Source: an uncultured Odoribacter sp. | GTDB lineage: Bacteria; Bacteroidota; Bacteroidia; Bacteroidales; Marinifilaceae | Direction: 5' to 3' | Length of the DNA: 14,032 nt | Assembly (NCBI GenBank): GCA_905193145.1 | Contig: CAJJNP010000075.1 | Span: forward strand, 1-14,032 | In this document: positions 1-6,285 of the stretch, one piece after another | Numbering within the stretch: the stretch's first letter is position 1 | Layout of the letters: each line of letters starts with the position of its first letter | The notes under the pieces: generated by a model | Seen by the model: the letters and a program-made list of their open reading frames with translations, nothing else | What the model was told of the DNA's origin: nothing | Database searches by the model: none | Made by a program: the position numbers and the translations under genes

Positions 1-545
1 ATGCTCTTTCGAATGGAGCTGCTGACGGTGGGAAACTGGCTGTGCAGGTAGCCGGAAGGTTGTTGGTGTTTGTGGTATTCATTGCTTTTGCTAGTTATTT
101 GTTTACCAAATTCGGTAGCCTTACCGGCATCAATGAGTGGATTGCAGAGGTAACAGACGGTCGGAATACGGAATTGAGCCTGCAATTTATGTTGGGGTAT
201 GCCATTTCGCCTTTGATGTGGTTGATTGGTATTGCTCCGCAGGATATTGTATATGCGGGTAGTTTGTTAGGGCAGAAGGTGATTATGACGGAGTTTATCG
301 GTTACGTGGATTTGGCAAATTTGAAGAGTATAGGTGCTTTTGCTGAGACGAAGTCGATTATTATGTGTACTTATTTCTTGTGTGGTTTTGCCAATTTTGC
401 TTCTATAGGTATTCAGATAGGAGGTATCGGTGGCTTGACTCCCAAGAACAAGCCTTTATTGGCTCAGTTTGGTATGCGAGCTTTGTTGGCAGGAACGTTA
501 GCTTCGTTACTTTCAGCCACTGTTGTCGGTATGATTATAGGATAG
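1..545 (+). CDS. Concentrative nucleoside transporter (CNT/NupC family), C-terminal part
   Basis: The reading frame is open from the left edge (first full codon at base 3), so only about the last 180 residues are present. Before the first possible internal start, the visible residues include the GAADGGKLA segment, which matches the CNT signature (NGAxDGxxLA) that follows the substrate-site helices. The rest is hydrophobic: a helix VFVVFIAFASYLF, a GYAISPLMWLIGI segment, and a C-terminal region with FANFASIGIQIGGIGGLTP, the conserved family core with its Gly/Asn-rich bend. CNT proteins import nucleosides across the inner membrane, driven by a sodium or proton gradient. The ending GMIIG then TAG is a normal family end. 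A good ribosome binding site (AGGAGG) overlaps the stop and leads into the sigma-factor stub downstream, so the two were probably co-transcribed. Substrate range cannot be told from this fragment. Confidence 0.9.
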   Translation, partial: ALSNGAADGGKLAVQVAGRLLVFVVFIAFASYLFTKFGSLTGINEWIAEVTDGRNTELSLQFMLGYAISPLMWLIGIAPQDIVYAGSLLGQKVIMTEFIGYVDLANLKSIGAFAETKSIIMCTYFLCGFANFASIGIQIGGIGGLTPKNKPLLAQFGMRALLAGTLASLLSATVVGMIIG

Positions 546-558
546 GAGGATTAAAAGA

Positions 559-657
559 GTGAACGTGTTTGTGGACAAGGAGGAATTCATAAAACACTTG
601 CAGCAACATGATCAGAAAGCTTTTAAACAGTTTTTCTATAATTGGCATGCACCCTAA
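559..657 (+). pseudogene. ECF sigma factor gene stub, truncated after about 30 codons
   Basis: A short frame begins at GTG 559, nine bases after an AGGAGG ribosome binding site at 544-549 that overlaps the transporter stop codon. It encodes 32 residues including EEFIKHLQQHDQKAFKQFF. That resembles the start of region 2 in Bacteroidetes ECF-type sigma-70 factors, where a acidic-Q-helix start is followed by 'AFxxFFxxxYP'. Intact family members are roughly 160-200 residues. Here similarity stops at FFYN, and the frame ends in HAP-stop exactly where an IS-like terminal sequence begins. I infer that an insertion cut the gene and that later deletion removed the rest of both. No sigma region 2 core or region 4 is found downstream. 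The identification rests on about 25 residues, so a small unrelated ORF is possible. Confidence 0.5.
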
Positions 658-667
658 AAGTTGGACG
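648..667. mobile_element. Solo terminal repeat resembling an IS3-family (IS150-group) end
   Basis: The 20 bases starting TGCACCC and continuing AAAAGTTGGACG look like the terminal inverted repeat of IS3-family elements, which begin with TG and often carry an AAAAGTTGGAC core. It sits exactly where the sigma-factor frame loses similarity. No partner end and no transposase reading frame is present nearby, so at most this is a scar. The match is from memory of the family consensus. Confidence 0.4.
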
Positions 668-704
668 TTAAATTAAATTTGATTATTCAACTCTCTATAG
701 TAGT

Positions 705-736
705 GAGCTCGGTATTGTGCCGAGCTCCTTTCTTTT
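705..736 (+). terminator. Rho-independent terminator
   Basis: A perfect 8-bp stem (GAGCTCGG / CCGAGCTC) encloses a 7-base loop and is followed by a T-rich tail (CTTTCTTTT). It would end the transcript coming from the nucleoside transporter and the sigma stub. The next gene has its own promoter-like box about 130 bases further on. Confidence 0.85.
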
Positions 737-865
737 AATTAAGTTTTTATTTTTTGTACTCATATTTTATATACTAGATGTAAGTGATTGATTGTCTTGC
801 TATTTGTGGAATATGTGTAGCGTTTCTTTTTATAGGAAGAATATATGTGATTTAAAGATTTATCA

Positions 866-873
866 TATCTTTG
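866..873 (+). promoter_or_regulatory. Bacteroides -7 box upstream of the DUF3791-like cassette
   Basis: TATCTTTG matches the Bacteroidetes -7 consensus TAnnTTTG and lies 16 bases before the ATG at 890. A clear -33 TTTG at the usual 19-20 base spacing is not present; TGTG at 846-849 is closer than normal. The 658-865 stretch otherwise holds only the terminator and AT-rich sequence without a credible gene. Confidence 0.5.
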
Positions 874-889
874 CAGAAAAGGGTAGAAA

Positions 890-1114
890 ATGGATGCAAC
901 GATGCAAGACAAAGCAGAATATATAGTTATTCTTATAAATGAATTTGCCAAACACTATGCTTTGACAGATGTGCAAGCGTATAGGTATTTGAATCGTTAT
1001 AAGGCAATTGATTTTATTGAAAGTCAGTATGAGGTAGCACATACGCAAAGTTTTGAAGACATCGTACAAAGTATGGCAGATTATTGTCGTCGCCGGGGAG
1101 GGGCTATCCAATGA
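890..1114 (+). CDS. DUF3791-like small protein
   Basis: A 74-residue protein with no signal peptide or membrane segment, predicted mostly helical. The pattern YIVILINEFAKHY ... YLNRYKAIDFIESQYEVAHTQSFEDIV resembles DUF3791-type proteins (aromatic/acidic helix, 'Y-x-V-x-HT' near the middle, 'x-D-I/V' near the end). Function is unknown in the family. These small proteins are often encoded directly before a DUF3990 gene, and here the next gene starts inside this one's end (ATGA-type overlap at 1111-1114) and begins like DUF3990. The start at 890 is the first ATG after the promoter box; ATG 902 is an alternative. The frame itself appears intact although its two partners are damaged. Family naming is from pattern memory; DUF3791 could be the label of the third gene in the cassette instead. 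Confidence 0.6.
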   Translation: MDATMQDKAEYIVILINEFAKHYALTDVQAYRYLNRYKAIDFIESQYEVAHTQSFEDIVQSMADYCRRRGGAIQ

Positions 1115-1199
1115 AATTATACCATGGTACAAATATGGATTTTGATGTGATAGATTTTTTGGGACAGAATTGGCAATTGAACATTTGGTAAAGGTATGA
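1111..1199 (+). pseudogene. DUF3990 gene reduced to its two ends by an internal out-of-frame deletion
   Basis: The frame opening at ATG 1111 reads MKLYHGTNMDFDVID, which matches the start of DUF3990 proteins (MKLYHGTN..., a family I recall as placed among ADP-ribosyltransferase-like folds, with the early H-G-T motif in a position like the NAD-binding 'HGT/HGS' of that fold). It then runs into stop TAA at 1189. In a different frame, bases 1158-1199 read FGTELAIEHLVKV and stop, which resembles the usual C-terminal helix of the family. That stop overlaps the next gene's ATG in an ATGA arrangement, as expected for the true gene end. Intact proteins are about 150-170 residues, so some 130 codons are missing, with the junction in the T-run at 1155-1160. 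The remnant cannot encode an active enzyme. Confidence 0.65.
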
Positions 1200-1411
1200 G
1201 TGATATAGAATATATGAATGAGTGCATGGCCCAGGATTTAGTAGTTATGTTGATGGAAGAACAAGGTTTTTCATTGCACGATGCTTTGGATTGCCTTTAC
1301 AATTCAGAGATCTACGCAAAATTAAAAGATAGCAGAGCAGGCTTTTGTAGAATGTCCCCATTCTCCTTTACGGATGGCATACGTGGCGATGAAACTGGGG
1401 ATGGTGGCTAG
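1196..1411 (+). pseudogene. Third cassette gene, 3' end replaced by antisense ampG sequence
   Basis: The frame from ATG 1196 overlaps the DUF3990 stop by ATGA. Residues 1-49 (MSDIEYMNECMAQDLVVMLM ... ALDCLYNSEIYAKLKDSRAGF) look like small helical proteins found beside DUF3990 genes, with the recognisable 'ALDxLYNSExYxKL' segment. After about base 1342 the product is read from the complementary strand of the convergent AmpG-like gene and makes no protein sense (CRMSPFSFTDGIRGDETGDGG). I infer a deletion that removed the true C-terminus, usually a short 'GLYxQSPxYV'-like end, plus the intergenic spacer. The frame is open but the protein is chimeric at its tail. No function is assigned to the family. 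Confidence 0.55.
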
Positions 1412-2641
1412 CATAATCCAAATGAAGAAGGTTTGGTAGCTGGTCATTTCTTGTATCCAGCCGGATATCATGCCCGGGAGCATCATGCCCAATGCCATGA
1501 AACCGGTGCAGATGGCATAGTGGGCGGTTTGCTGTTTGCCGGCACTGAACAGCATCATGAAATAGGTGAGGGAGGTGAATCCGAAGCCGTAGCCCAGTTG
1601 TTCGATGGTGACACAAGTGGATATCCAATATGGATTTTCGGGACGTACGAAAGCAAGGTATAGGTAAACGAGGTTAGGGAGATTCATGGCACAGGTCATA
1701 AACCACAGGCTTGAAAGGAAGCCTTTACGGGCAATATAAATACCTCCGATGATGCCTCCGATGGTAAGGGCTACTACGCCTACTGTGCCATAGATGACGC
1801 CTACAGTGGATGTGGAGAGGCCTAGACCGCCTTGTTCGGCTGGGTCTAGTAGGAAGGGTGAGGTTATTTTTACTAATTGAGATTCTGCAAATCGGTAGAA
1901 GAGTATGAAGAAAAGCGCAGGAATAATTCCTTTCTTTTGGAAAAATGAAAGGAAGGTTTCGAAAAATTCATGGAATATTTGACGGATATTCTTCGGTTGT
2001 GCAGATTCAGATATTGTATCACATATAGGATGTGGCAACAGAAAGTGGTGGTAGATAAATAGTAGAGTGAAAAGCGCCGTTGTGAGGTAGAAGACGATGG
2101 ACCAGGCTTGTGGAATGGCTTCCTGGACCGGTTGTGTTGAACTGTAATATTTTTCTAAAAAGCCGGCAAGCATGACAATTCCTCCTTGACCGGCAATGAT
2201 TGCCAGACGGTAGAAGGTGTTGCGGATTCCGACGAAATAGGCTTGGTCTTTTTCTTGGAGGGCAAGCATGTAGAAACCATCGGCGGCAATATCGTGTGTG
2301 GCAGAGCTGAAGGCTAGAATCCAAAGAAAAGCAAGACAATAACGGATGGGGTCGGGGCCATTAAGGGTCAAGGCTATACCTCCCAGACCGGCTCCGATGA
2401 GGAGTTGCATGGAGACAATCCACCAACGTTTCGTCTTTAGCAGGTCGATGAATGGACTCCAAAGGGGTTTGATTACCCAAGGAAGATAGAGACCACTGGT
2501 GTAGAGCGCAATATCTGTATTGGACATGCCCATGCGTTTGAACATGATGACAGCCACCGTCATAACAATGACGTAAGGTAAGCCTTCTGCAAAATATAGG
2601 GTGGGTATCCAACTCCAGGCTTTGGTGTGTTGTTTGTCCAT
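1322..2641 (-). CDS. ampG: AmpG-like MFS permease (probable muropeptide transporter)
   Basis: A 439-residue integral membrane protein of the major facilitator superfamily with about 12 hydrophobic segments. AmpG-family traits include an N-terminal FAEGLPYVIV segment, a GLYLPWVIKPLWSPFID loop after helix 2, an HDIAADGFYMLAL motif in helix 4 (close to AmpG 'TQDIxxDAYR'), and GIRNTFYRLAIIAGQGG in helix 5. AmpG carries GlcNAc-anhydroMurNAc-peptides from the periplasm into the cytoplasm. Its ATG overlaps the stop of the SpoIID-like gene by one base (TAATG), so translation is coupled and it is the last gene of the four-gene operon. The final seven residues (KACSAIF) are read from the antisense of the neighbouring broken cassette gene, so the native C-terminus seems lost just after the last helix. 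No terminator is seen after it. The exact substrate is inferred. Confidence 0.8.
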   Translation of the reverse strand: MDKQHTKAWSWIPTLYFAEGLPYVIVMTVAVIMFKRMGMSNTDIALYTSGLYLPWVIKPLWSPFIDLLKTKRWWIVSMQLLIGAGLGGIALTLNGPDPIRYCLAFLWILAFSSATHDIAADGFYMLALQEKDQAYFVGIRNTFYRLAIIAGQGGIVMLAGFLEKYYSSTQPVQEAIPQAWSIVFYLTTALFTLLFIYHHFLLPHPICDTISESAQPKNIRQIFHEFFETFLSFFQKKGIIPALFFILFYRFAESQLVKITSPFLLDPAEQGGLGLSTSTVGVIYGTVGVVALTIGGIIGGIYIARKGFLSSLWFMTCAMNLPNLVYLYLAFVRPENPYWISTCVTIEQLGYGFGFTSLTYFMMLFSAGKQQTAHYAICTGFMALGMMLPGMISGWIQEMTSYQTFFIWIMLATIPSFIATYAIRKGEWGHSTKACSAIF

Positions 2642-3945
2642 TATTCGTAGATTTTGGTGATTTTACTTCCTTTAAAATAGTGTTGCAGTATTTCGCGATA
2701 ATTATAGCCTTGGGCACCCATGACAGCTGCTCCAATCTGGCATAGCCCGACTCCATGTCCCCAGCCGGCACCATGGAGAATGAAGTTGTCTCCATCTTTG
2801 TCTATGACAAAAGCAGAACTGTAAAGATGGGTGGGAGAGAGTGCTTTGCGGATAACGAGTTCTTTGCCAATGGTCAGAGTTCTTTTGCTGCCAATGATTT
2901 TCAGACGGATGAGACGTCCGGAGACTCCTCTTTCGATGGGAATGAGCTCGGTGACAAGCCCTACGTCTATGCCCAGTTTTTCTTGTATTAAACGGGTTGC
3001 TTCTGCTTGTGAAATGGTTTCTTGCCAACGGTAGAAGTGAGAGGTTTCTAAATCATAGTCATTCAATACTTCTGATAGTATTTGTGTATCGTGAGTATTG
3101 CAGAATGCCGGAGGTGTGGAGAGTATCCAGGCTCGGGCTGCTTTTTCTGTCGATAGATCCGGAATGGTGGTTTGTGGGTTTGTATCTTGGGTGGTATCGA
3201 GGTATGGGTGAGGTACCGGTTCCCAAGTGTTTTCAAAACGTTCGGTAATACCTCCGCAGCATTTGGAAAAACGGGCATCGCAGATTTCATCGTTGTAGGT
3301 GAGAACTTCTCCGCGAGTGGCAGCCATGGCTTCTCGTACGGTTGGGGTATACGCTTTGCTGATACCTTGATAACGTTGACAATGATCGTCAGCACATACA
3401 TCGAAGTGCTGGTGGTCTTCTCTATCATACCATCGTATGTATTCATCGGTTGTCTGTTGGCAGGAGCAATAATTGTCTTTGGCTTTTACAGATTTTGCTT
3501 TTTGCGCCAATAACCAGCTGCGGGATATAACGGCATGTGCTTTTAGTAGTTCCAAACCGGATGTTGCTTTCATTTCTGAAGAGATGACACTGAGCAGATA
3601 TTCTTCCAATGGGAGGCAGTTGATGGCAGTCAGGTGGCTGTTTTCGTCAATGATGCGAAGAGAGCCTTTGAATTTTTGGTCTTCTTGTCGTTCCCAATGG
3701 AATTGGATGCCAATGGTGACATCTAGTAGATCGAAGTTGCTGTTAGTATAATCTTCGGGCTGAAATTGTAGCGGAAGGGTTACATACTCTTCGTTATTTT
3801 GTTGTTTTAAAAGGTATTGTTTATTCTGACGACAGATTATGTACTCGCCTTGGTAGCTCTTCCCATTATATAAATAACGGCCATTGAGGCGGAAACGGAT
3901 GATGGGAGCGAATAGTATGCCGACTTCTATATGAGGGATTTCCAT
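2641..3945 (-). CDS. SpoIID/LytB-domain protein (probable peptidoglycan lytic transglycosylase)
   Basis: A 434-residue protein carrying a SpoIID domain. It shows PLEEYLLSVISSEM (residues 112-125, with the family's catalytic glutamate at E114/E115), LLKAHAVISRSWLL (133-146), FDVCADDHCQRYQG (181-194; C184, H188 and C189, with H178/H180 nearby, match the zinc ligands described for clostridial SpoIID), FSKCCGGITERFENTWEP (226-243), and GWGHGVGLCQIGAAVMGAQG (394-413). Sporulation SpoIID cleaves denuded glycan strands, leaving anhydroMurNAc ends. A long insertion (about 245-385) separates the halves of the domain. There is no recognisable signal peptide or lipobox at the N-terminus (MEIPHIEVGILF), and none appears upstream in frame, which is odd for a wall enzyme. 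It sits third in the operon, 11 bases after the DUF4922 gene and overlapping the AmpG start by one base. This pairing supports a role in cutting or trimming AmpG cargo. Confidence 0.85.
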   Translation of the reverse strand: MEIPHIEVGILFAPIIRFRLNGRYLYNGKSYQGEYIICRQNKQYLLKQQNNEEYVTLPLQFQPEDYTNSNFDLLDVTIGIQFHWERQEDQKFKGSLRIIDENSHLTAINCLPLEEYLLSVISSEMKATSGLELLKAHAVISRSWLLAQKAKSVKAKDNYCSCQQTTDEYIRWYDREDHQHFDVCADDHCQRYQGISKAYTPTVREAMAATRGEVLTYNDEICDARFSKCCGGITERFENTWEPVPHPYLDTTQDTNPQTTIPDLSTEKAARAWILSTPPAFCNTHDTQILSEVLNDYDLETSHFYRWQETISQAEATRLIQEKLGIDVGLVTELIPIERGVSGRLIRLKIIGSKRTLTIGKELVIRKALSPTHLYSSAFVIDKDGDNFILHGAGWGHGVGLCQIGAAVMGAQGYNYREILQHYFKGSKITKIYE

Positions 3946-3956
3946 GTTTGTATTGT

Positions 3957-4904
3957 TTATAAGCTTAGTTTTTGTTTAAGGTGAAAAATGATTGCTTCCA
4001 GTTCGGTGGTATTGATGCTTACCTGATTGAATAGGTCTGTCAATAATTCCGGCGTGTAGCGTTCATAATCTTCTTTGCGTGGCGCAATGATAAGACCAGC
4101 CATGTCTACACATCCGGGACTGAACATGATTTGTTTGTTACCTTCTAAAAAGAATTGCCGGGGACGCCAGCATTTCCTTGGGAATATAGCAACGGTCCAT
4201 TGGAAGTCAGAATACCAGGACAAAAGATTGAATCTTGGTTCTTGTTCGTACGTAATGACTTGGCCGATGGCAGTTTGAAGCCGGTCGAACAGATGCTGAA
4301 GATGTTCTTTGTGTGGGGATTGTAAAATAAATACTTCCCGTATGTAGTTTTTCAGCCGGTAGAGCGTAATATGGTTGTTTTGTGTAATTATTTCCTGTAA
4401 TTGTTTGTTGGTTGTGTCTTGTTCTAGTGGCATGATGTGGCGTGGGACTATTTGAAAATGAAAATGATCCGGTGCGGAAGCGCCACTTGCCGGTCCGTTA
4501 TAAAATACTGTATACGCAGGGAATGTTCGGGCTATATCCAATAAATCTGTAAAACGCCCAGCGATCAGTTGCGGGGTGTGTTCGTTGGAAGGAACTGTAA
4601 AATGCTCATGGAAAATGGGATACGGATTGATGTATATATTGTATTTTTCTCCATATGGTATCCCTTTTTGTTCCTCAGGCATGTGTGAGGGACAGAGGAA
4701 ACAGTTTCTTTTTCGAAGCGTGGTTTGGTCGATTTTGGCATTGGTGGAAATGATGCGTGCCGGATTGTATTGTACGCGCATTTGAATATGCGGGAAAGGA
4801 ATGTCCCTGCAGATCACTTGTTCGAGTGCTTGAAAATTGTTACGAACTAGAGGGAACTCTTGTATCTGCCTGTTGTATAGAGCTGTTAAATCTTTATTTC
4901 CCAT
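3957..4904 (-). CDS. DUF4922 protein, HIT/GalT-like nucleotidyltransferase or phosphorylase
   Basis: A 315-residue soluble protein. The motif HFHFQ at residues 147-151 fits the H-x-H-x-Q active site of the galactose-1-phosphate uridylyltransferase / ATP adenylyltransferase branch of the HIT superfamily, where the middle His is adenylylated or uridylylated. Upstream, NPYPIFHEHFTV (93-104) and FYNGPASGASAPDHFHFQ are typical of that fold, and NCFLC (67-71) gives a Cys pair that could bind metal. The architecture matches what is annotated as DUF4922 in Bacteroidales. Such enzymes move nucleoside monophosphates between nucleotides and phosphorylated sugars or phosphates, but the substrate here is unknown. 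The ATG lies inside the end of the glycosyltransferase gene (11-base overlap, different frame), so the two are translationally linked. This suggests it supplies or recovers a nucleotide-sugar for the neighbouring transferase; that is inference only. Confidence 0.75.
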   Translation of the reverse strand: MGNKDLTALYNRQIQEFPLVRNNFQALEQVICRDIPFPHIQMRVQYNPARIISTNAKIDQTTLRKRNCFLCPSHMPEEQKGIPYGEKYNIYINPYPIFHEHFTVPSNEHTPQLIAGRFTDLLDIARTFPAYTVFYNGPASGASAPDHFHFQIVPRHIMPLEQDTTNKQLQEIITQNNHITLYRLKNYIREVFILQSPHKEHLQHLFDRLQTAIGQVITYEQEPRFNLLSWYSDFQWTVAIFPRKCWRPRQFFLEGNKQIMFSPGCVDMAGLIIAPRKEDYERYTPELLTDLFNQVSINTTELEAIIFHLKQKLSL

Positions 4905-6234
4905 ATTGTTTTATTTCTTTCATTCGAGCGGATAATTCAATGCTTCGTAATGTGTCTTTATAGGTGTTGTAGGTGTTTAGTTTATTGATTTCCAAGGAAG
5001 CATCAGAGTTGCCATCCCAACGGCGGCACAAGTAAAGCGGTTGGTAAATACGTCCGATACGGTAGTGGCGTGATATGGCAAGCCCTACAGCATAATCTTC
5101 TCCGTAGCTGACATTCGGGAATTTGATTGTTCGTATCAGTGGGGTGTAAAAAGCCCGGGGAGCTCCCAGTCCGTTGATGCGGAGCGCATTGTTTCGTCCA
5201 TTATCTGGAGTCCATTCGCGATGGTCTATGAGGCCTGGAGGTATTTCCTCCAAAGCAAAATTGACCATTTGGTAACTGCCGATGAGCATGGCGCATTGCT
5301 GTTGGTAGAAGTTGTCAATAATGGTTTGTAAGGTATGTGGGGTGTTGTATAGGTCGTCACTGTCCAATTGGACGGCAAAACGACCGCAGTGAGGGGATTG
5401 TATGGCTTCGTTCCAGCAACCGCCTATACCGAGAAGTGTGGATGTGGGGTACAAATGTACCACTTGGGGATGTTCTTTTACCAGGTTGTGTATGATTTCA
5501 GTTGTTCCATCATTGGAATGATTGTCAACAACGATGATATTATAGGGGAAATCAGTCTGTTGTTGTAGGGCAGAGCGGATTGCATCTGCAATTGTCTTGG
5601 CACGATTACGGACTGGAATGATAATAGAGGCTTCAACAGGAAAAGTGCCTTTGTTTAAATCAATATCTTGGAAAACAGGGGGCAGCCATCCTCCTATGGC
5701 TTTTAAATGTTCTGTGCAGGCTGCTTCCATTTCGAGTTGTACTTCCCGGTTTTTCGGATTGACATAGTCAAATTGTTTTTCTCCCGATTTACGGGAATCG
5801 GCATCTTCTATTGTGTATAAACATTCGGGAAGATGGATGATTTCGCCTTGGCGGGAAAGGTGTAGACGAAGAGCATAGAGTGCTGCATATTGGTAGTCTG
5901 TACTCAGATTGTCGATGGCTTGTAAAAATGCAGAGGTGCGAATGAGCCATAGAGGTCCGAAGTCGAAGTCATCGCGTAAGCTTCCTTTTTGATAATTTAT
6001 AGTGGGGTGTGTGAACCTTTTGTCATCTTGTTGTGTATAATAATCGCTGTATAGCATGACTGCCTGACTGTCACAAGCAACTTGTTGCATCCGTTCGAGT
6101 GTATTTGGCGAAAGTTGGAGTTGTGTAGTCCCGGAATATAGAAAGAAAAATTCGGAATGAATCTGTTTTTTAAGTTCATACAGTTCTGAAGTCCTGCAGT
6201 AGGGGCGGATATGAAATATTGTTTTTAAATCCAT
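4894..6234 (-). CDS. Family 2 glycosyltransferase with an extra degenerate N-terminal GT-A-like half
   Basis: A 446-residue protein with a clear GT2 domain from about residue 201. It shows EASIIIPVRNRAKTI (201-215), IIVVDNHSNDGT (233-244), FAVQLDSDDLY with the metal-binding DSDD at 291-294, a GED motif at 378-380 in the acceptor/catalytic region, and RRWDGNSD at 404-411. There is no membrane anchor. Residues 1-200 are unusual: segments such as FFFLYS, LSPNTLERM, VMLYSDYY and SLRDDFDFGPLWLIRTSAF resemble the second half of a GT-A fold but lack the nucleotide-binding start (no 'SIIIPxYN') and a DxD. It may be a degenerate duplicated domain. It is first in the four-gene operon, preceded by a promoter-like box, and overlaps the DUF4922 gene by 11 bases. 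Donor and acceptor sugars are unknown. The operon context points to a wall- or muropeptide-derived glycan. Confidence 0.8.
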   Translation of the reverse strand: MDLKTIFHIRPYCRTSELYELKKQIHSEFFFLYSGTTQLQLSPNTLERMQQVACDSQAVMLYSDYYTQQDDKRFTHPTINYQKGSLRDDFDFGPLWLIRTSAFLQAIDNLSTDYQYAALYALRLHLSRQGEIIHLPECLYTIEDADSRKSGEKQFDYVNPKNREVQLEMEAACTEHLKAIGGWLPPVFQDIDLNKGTFPVEASIIIPVRNRAKTIADAIRSALQQQTDFPYNIIVVDNHSNDGTTEIIHNLVKEHPQVVHLYPTSTLLGIGGCWNEAIQSPHCGRFAVQLDSDDLYNTPHTLQTIIDNFYQQQCAMLIGSYQMVNFALEEIPPGLIDHREWTPDNGRNNALRINGLGAPRAFYTPLIRTIKFPNVSYGEDYAVGLAISRHYRIGRIYQPLYLCRRWDGNSDASLEINKLNTYNTYKDTLRSIELSARMKEIKQYGK

Positions 6235-6248
6235 AGTGATTGTTTTTT

Positions 6249-6282
6249 GTTCAAAACTATAAAAAATACGGGTTCAAAACTA
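6249..6282 (-). promoter_or_regulatory. Two tandem -7-like boxes in 11-base direct repeats before the glycosyltransferase operon
   Basis: The 52-base gap between recX and the glycosyltransferase gene holds an exact 11-base direct repeat (GTTCAAAACTA at 6249-6259 and 6272-6282, 23 bases apart). Read on the minus strand each copy contains TAGTTTTG, a full match to the Bacteroides -7 consensus TAnnTTTG. The nearer box is 18 bases from the glycosyltransferase ATG at 6234 and would give a leader of roughly 10-12 bases. A -33 TTTG at the normal spacing is not obvious for either copy. Confidence 0.5.
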
Positions 6283-6285
6283 ATA

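Noticed and set aside
705..727. Inverted repeat considered as an invertible promoter (phase variation) site
   Set aside because: The arms are only 7 bases apart and are followed by a T-tract, so it is a terminator hairpin.
863..1132. 89-codon minus-strand ORF opposite the DUF3791-like gene
   Set aside because: The plus-strand frame has a promoter box, family resemblance and overlap coupling to its neighbour; the antisense frame has none.
3063..3446. 127-codon frame on the minus strand within the SpoIID gene
   Set aside because: It is a shifted-frame shadow of the SpoIID coding sequence on the same strand.
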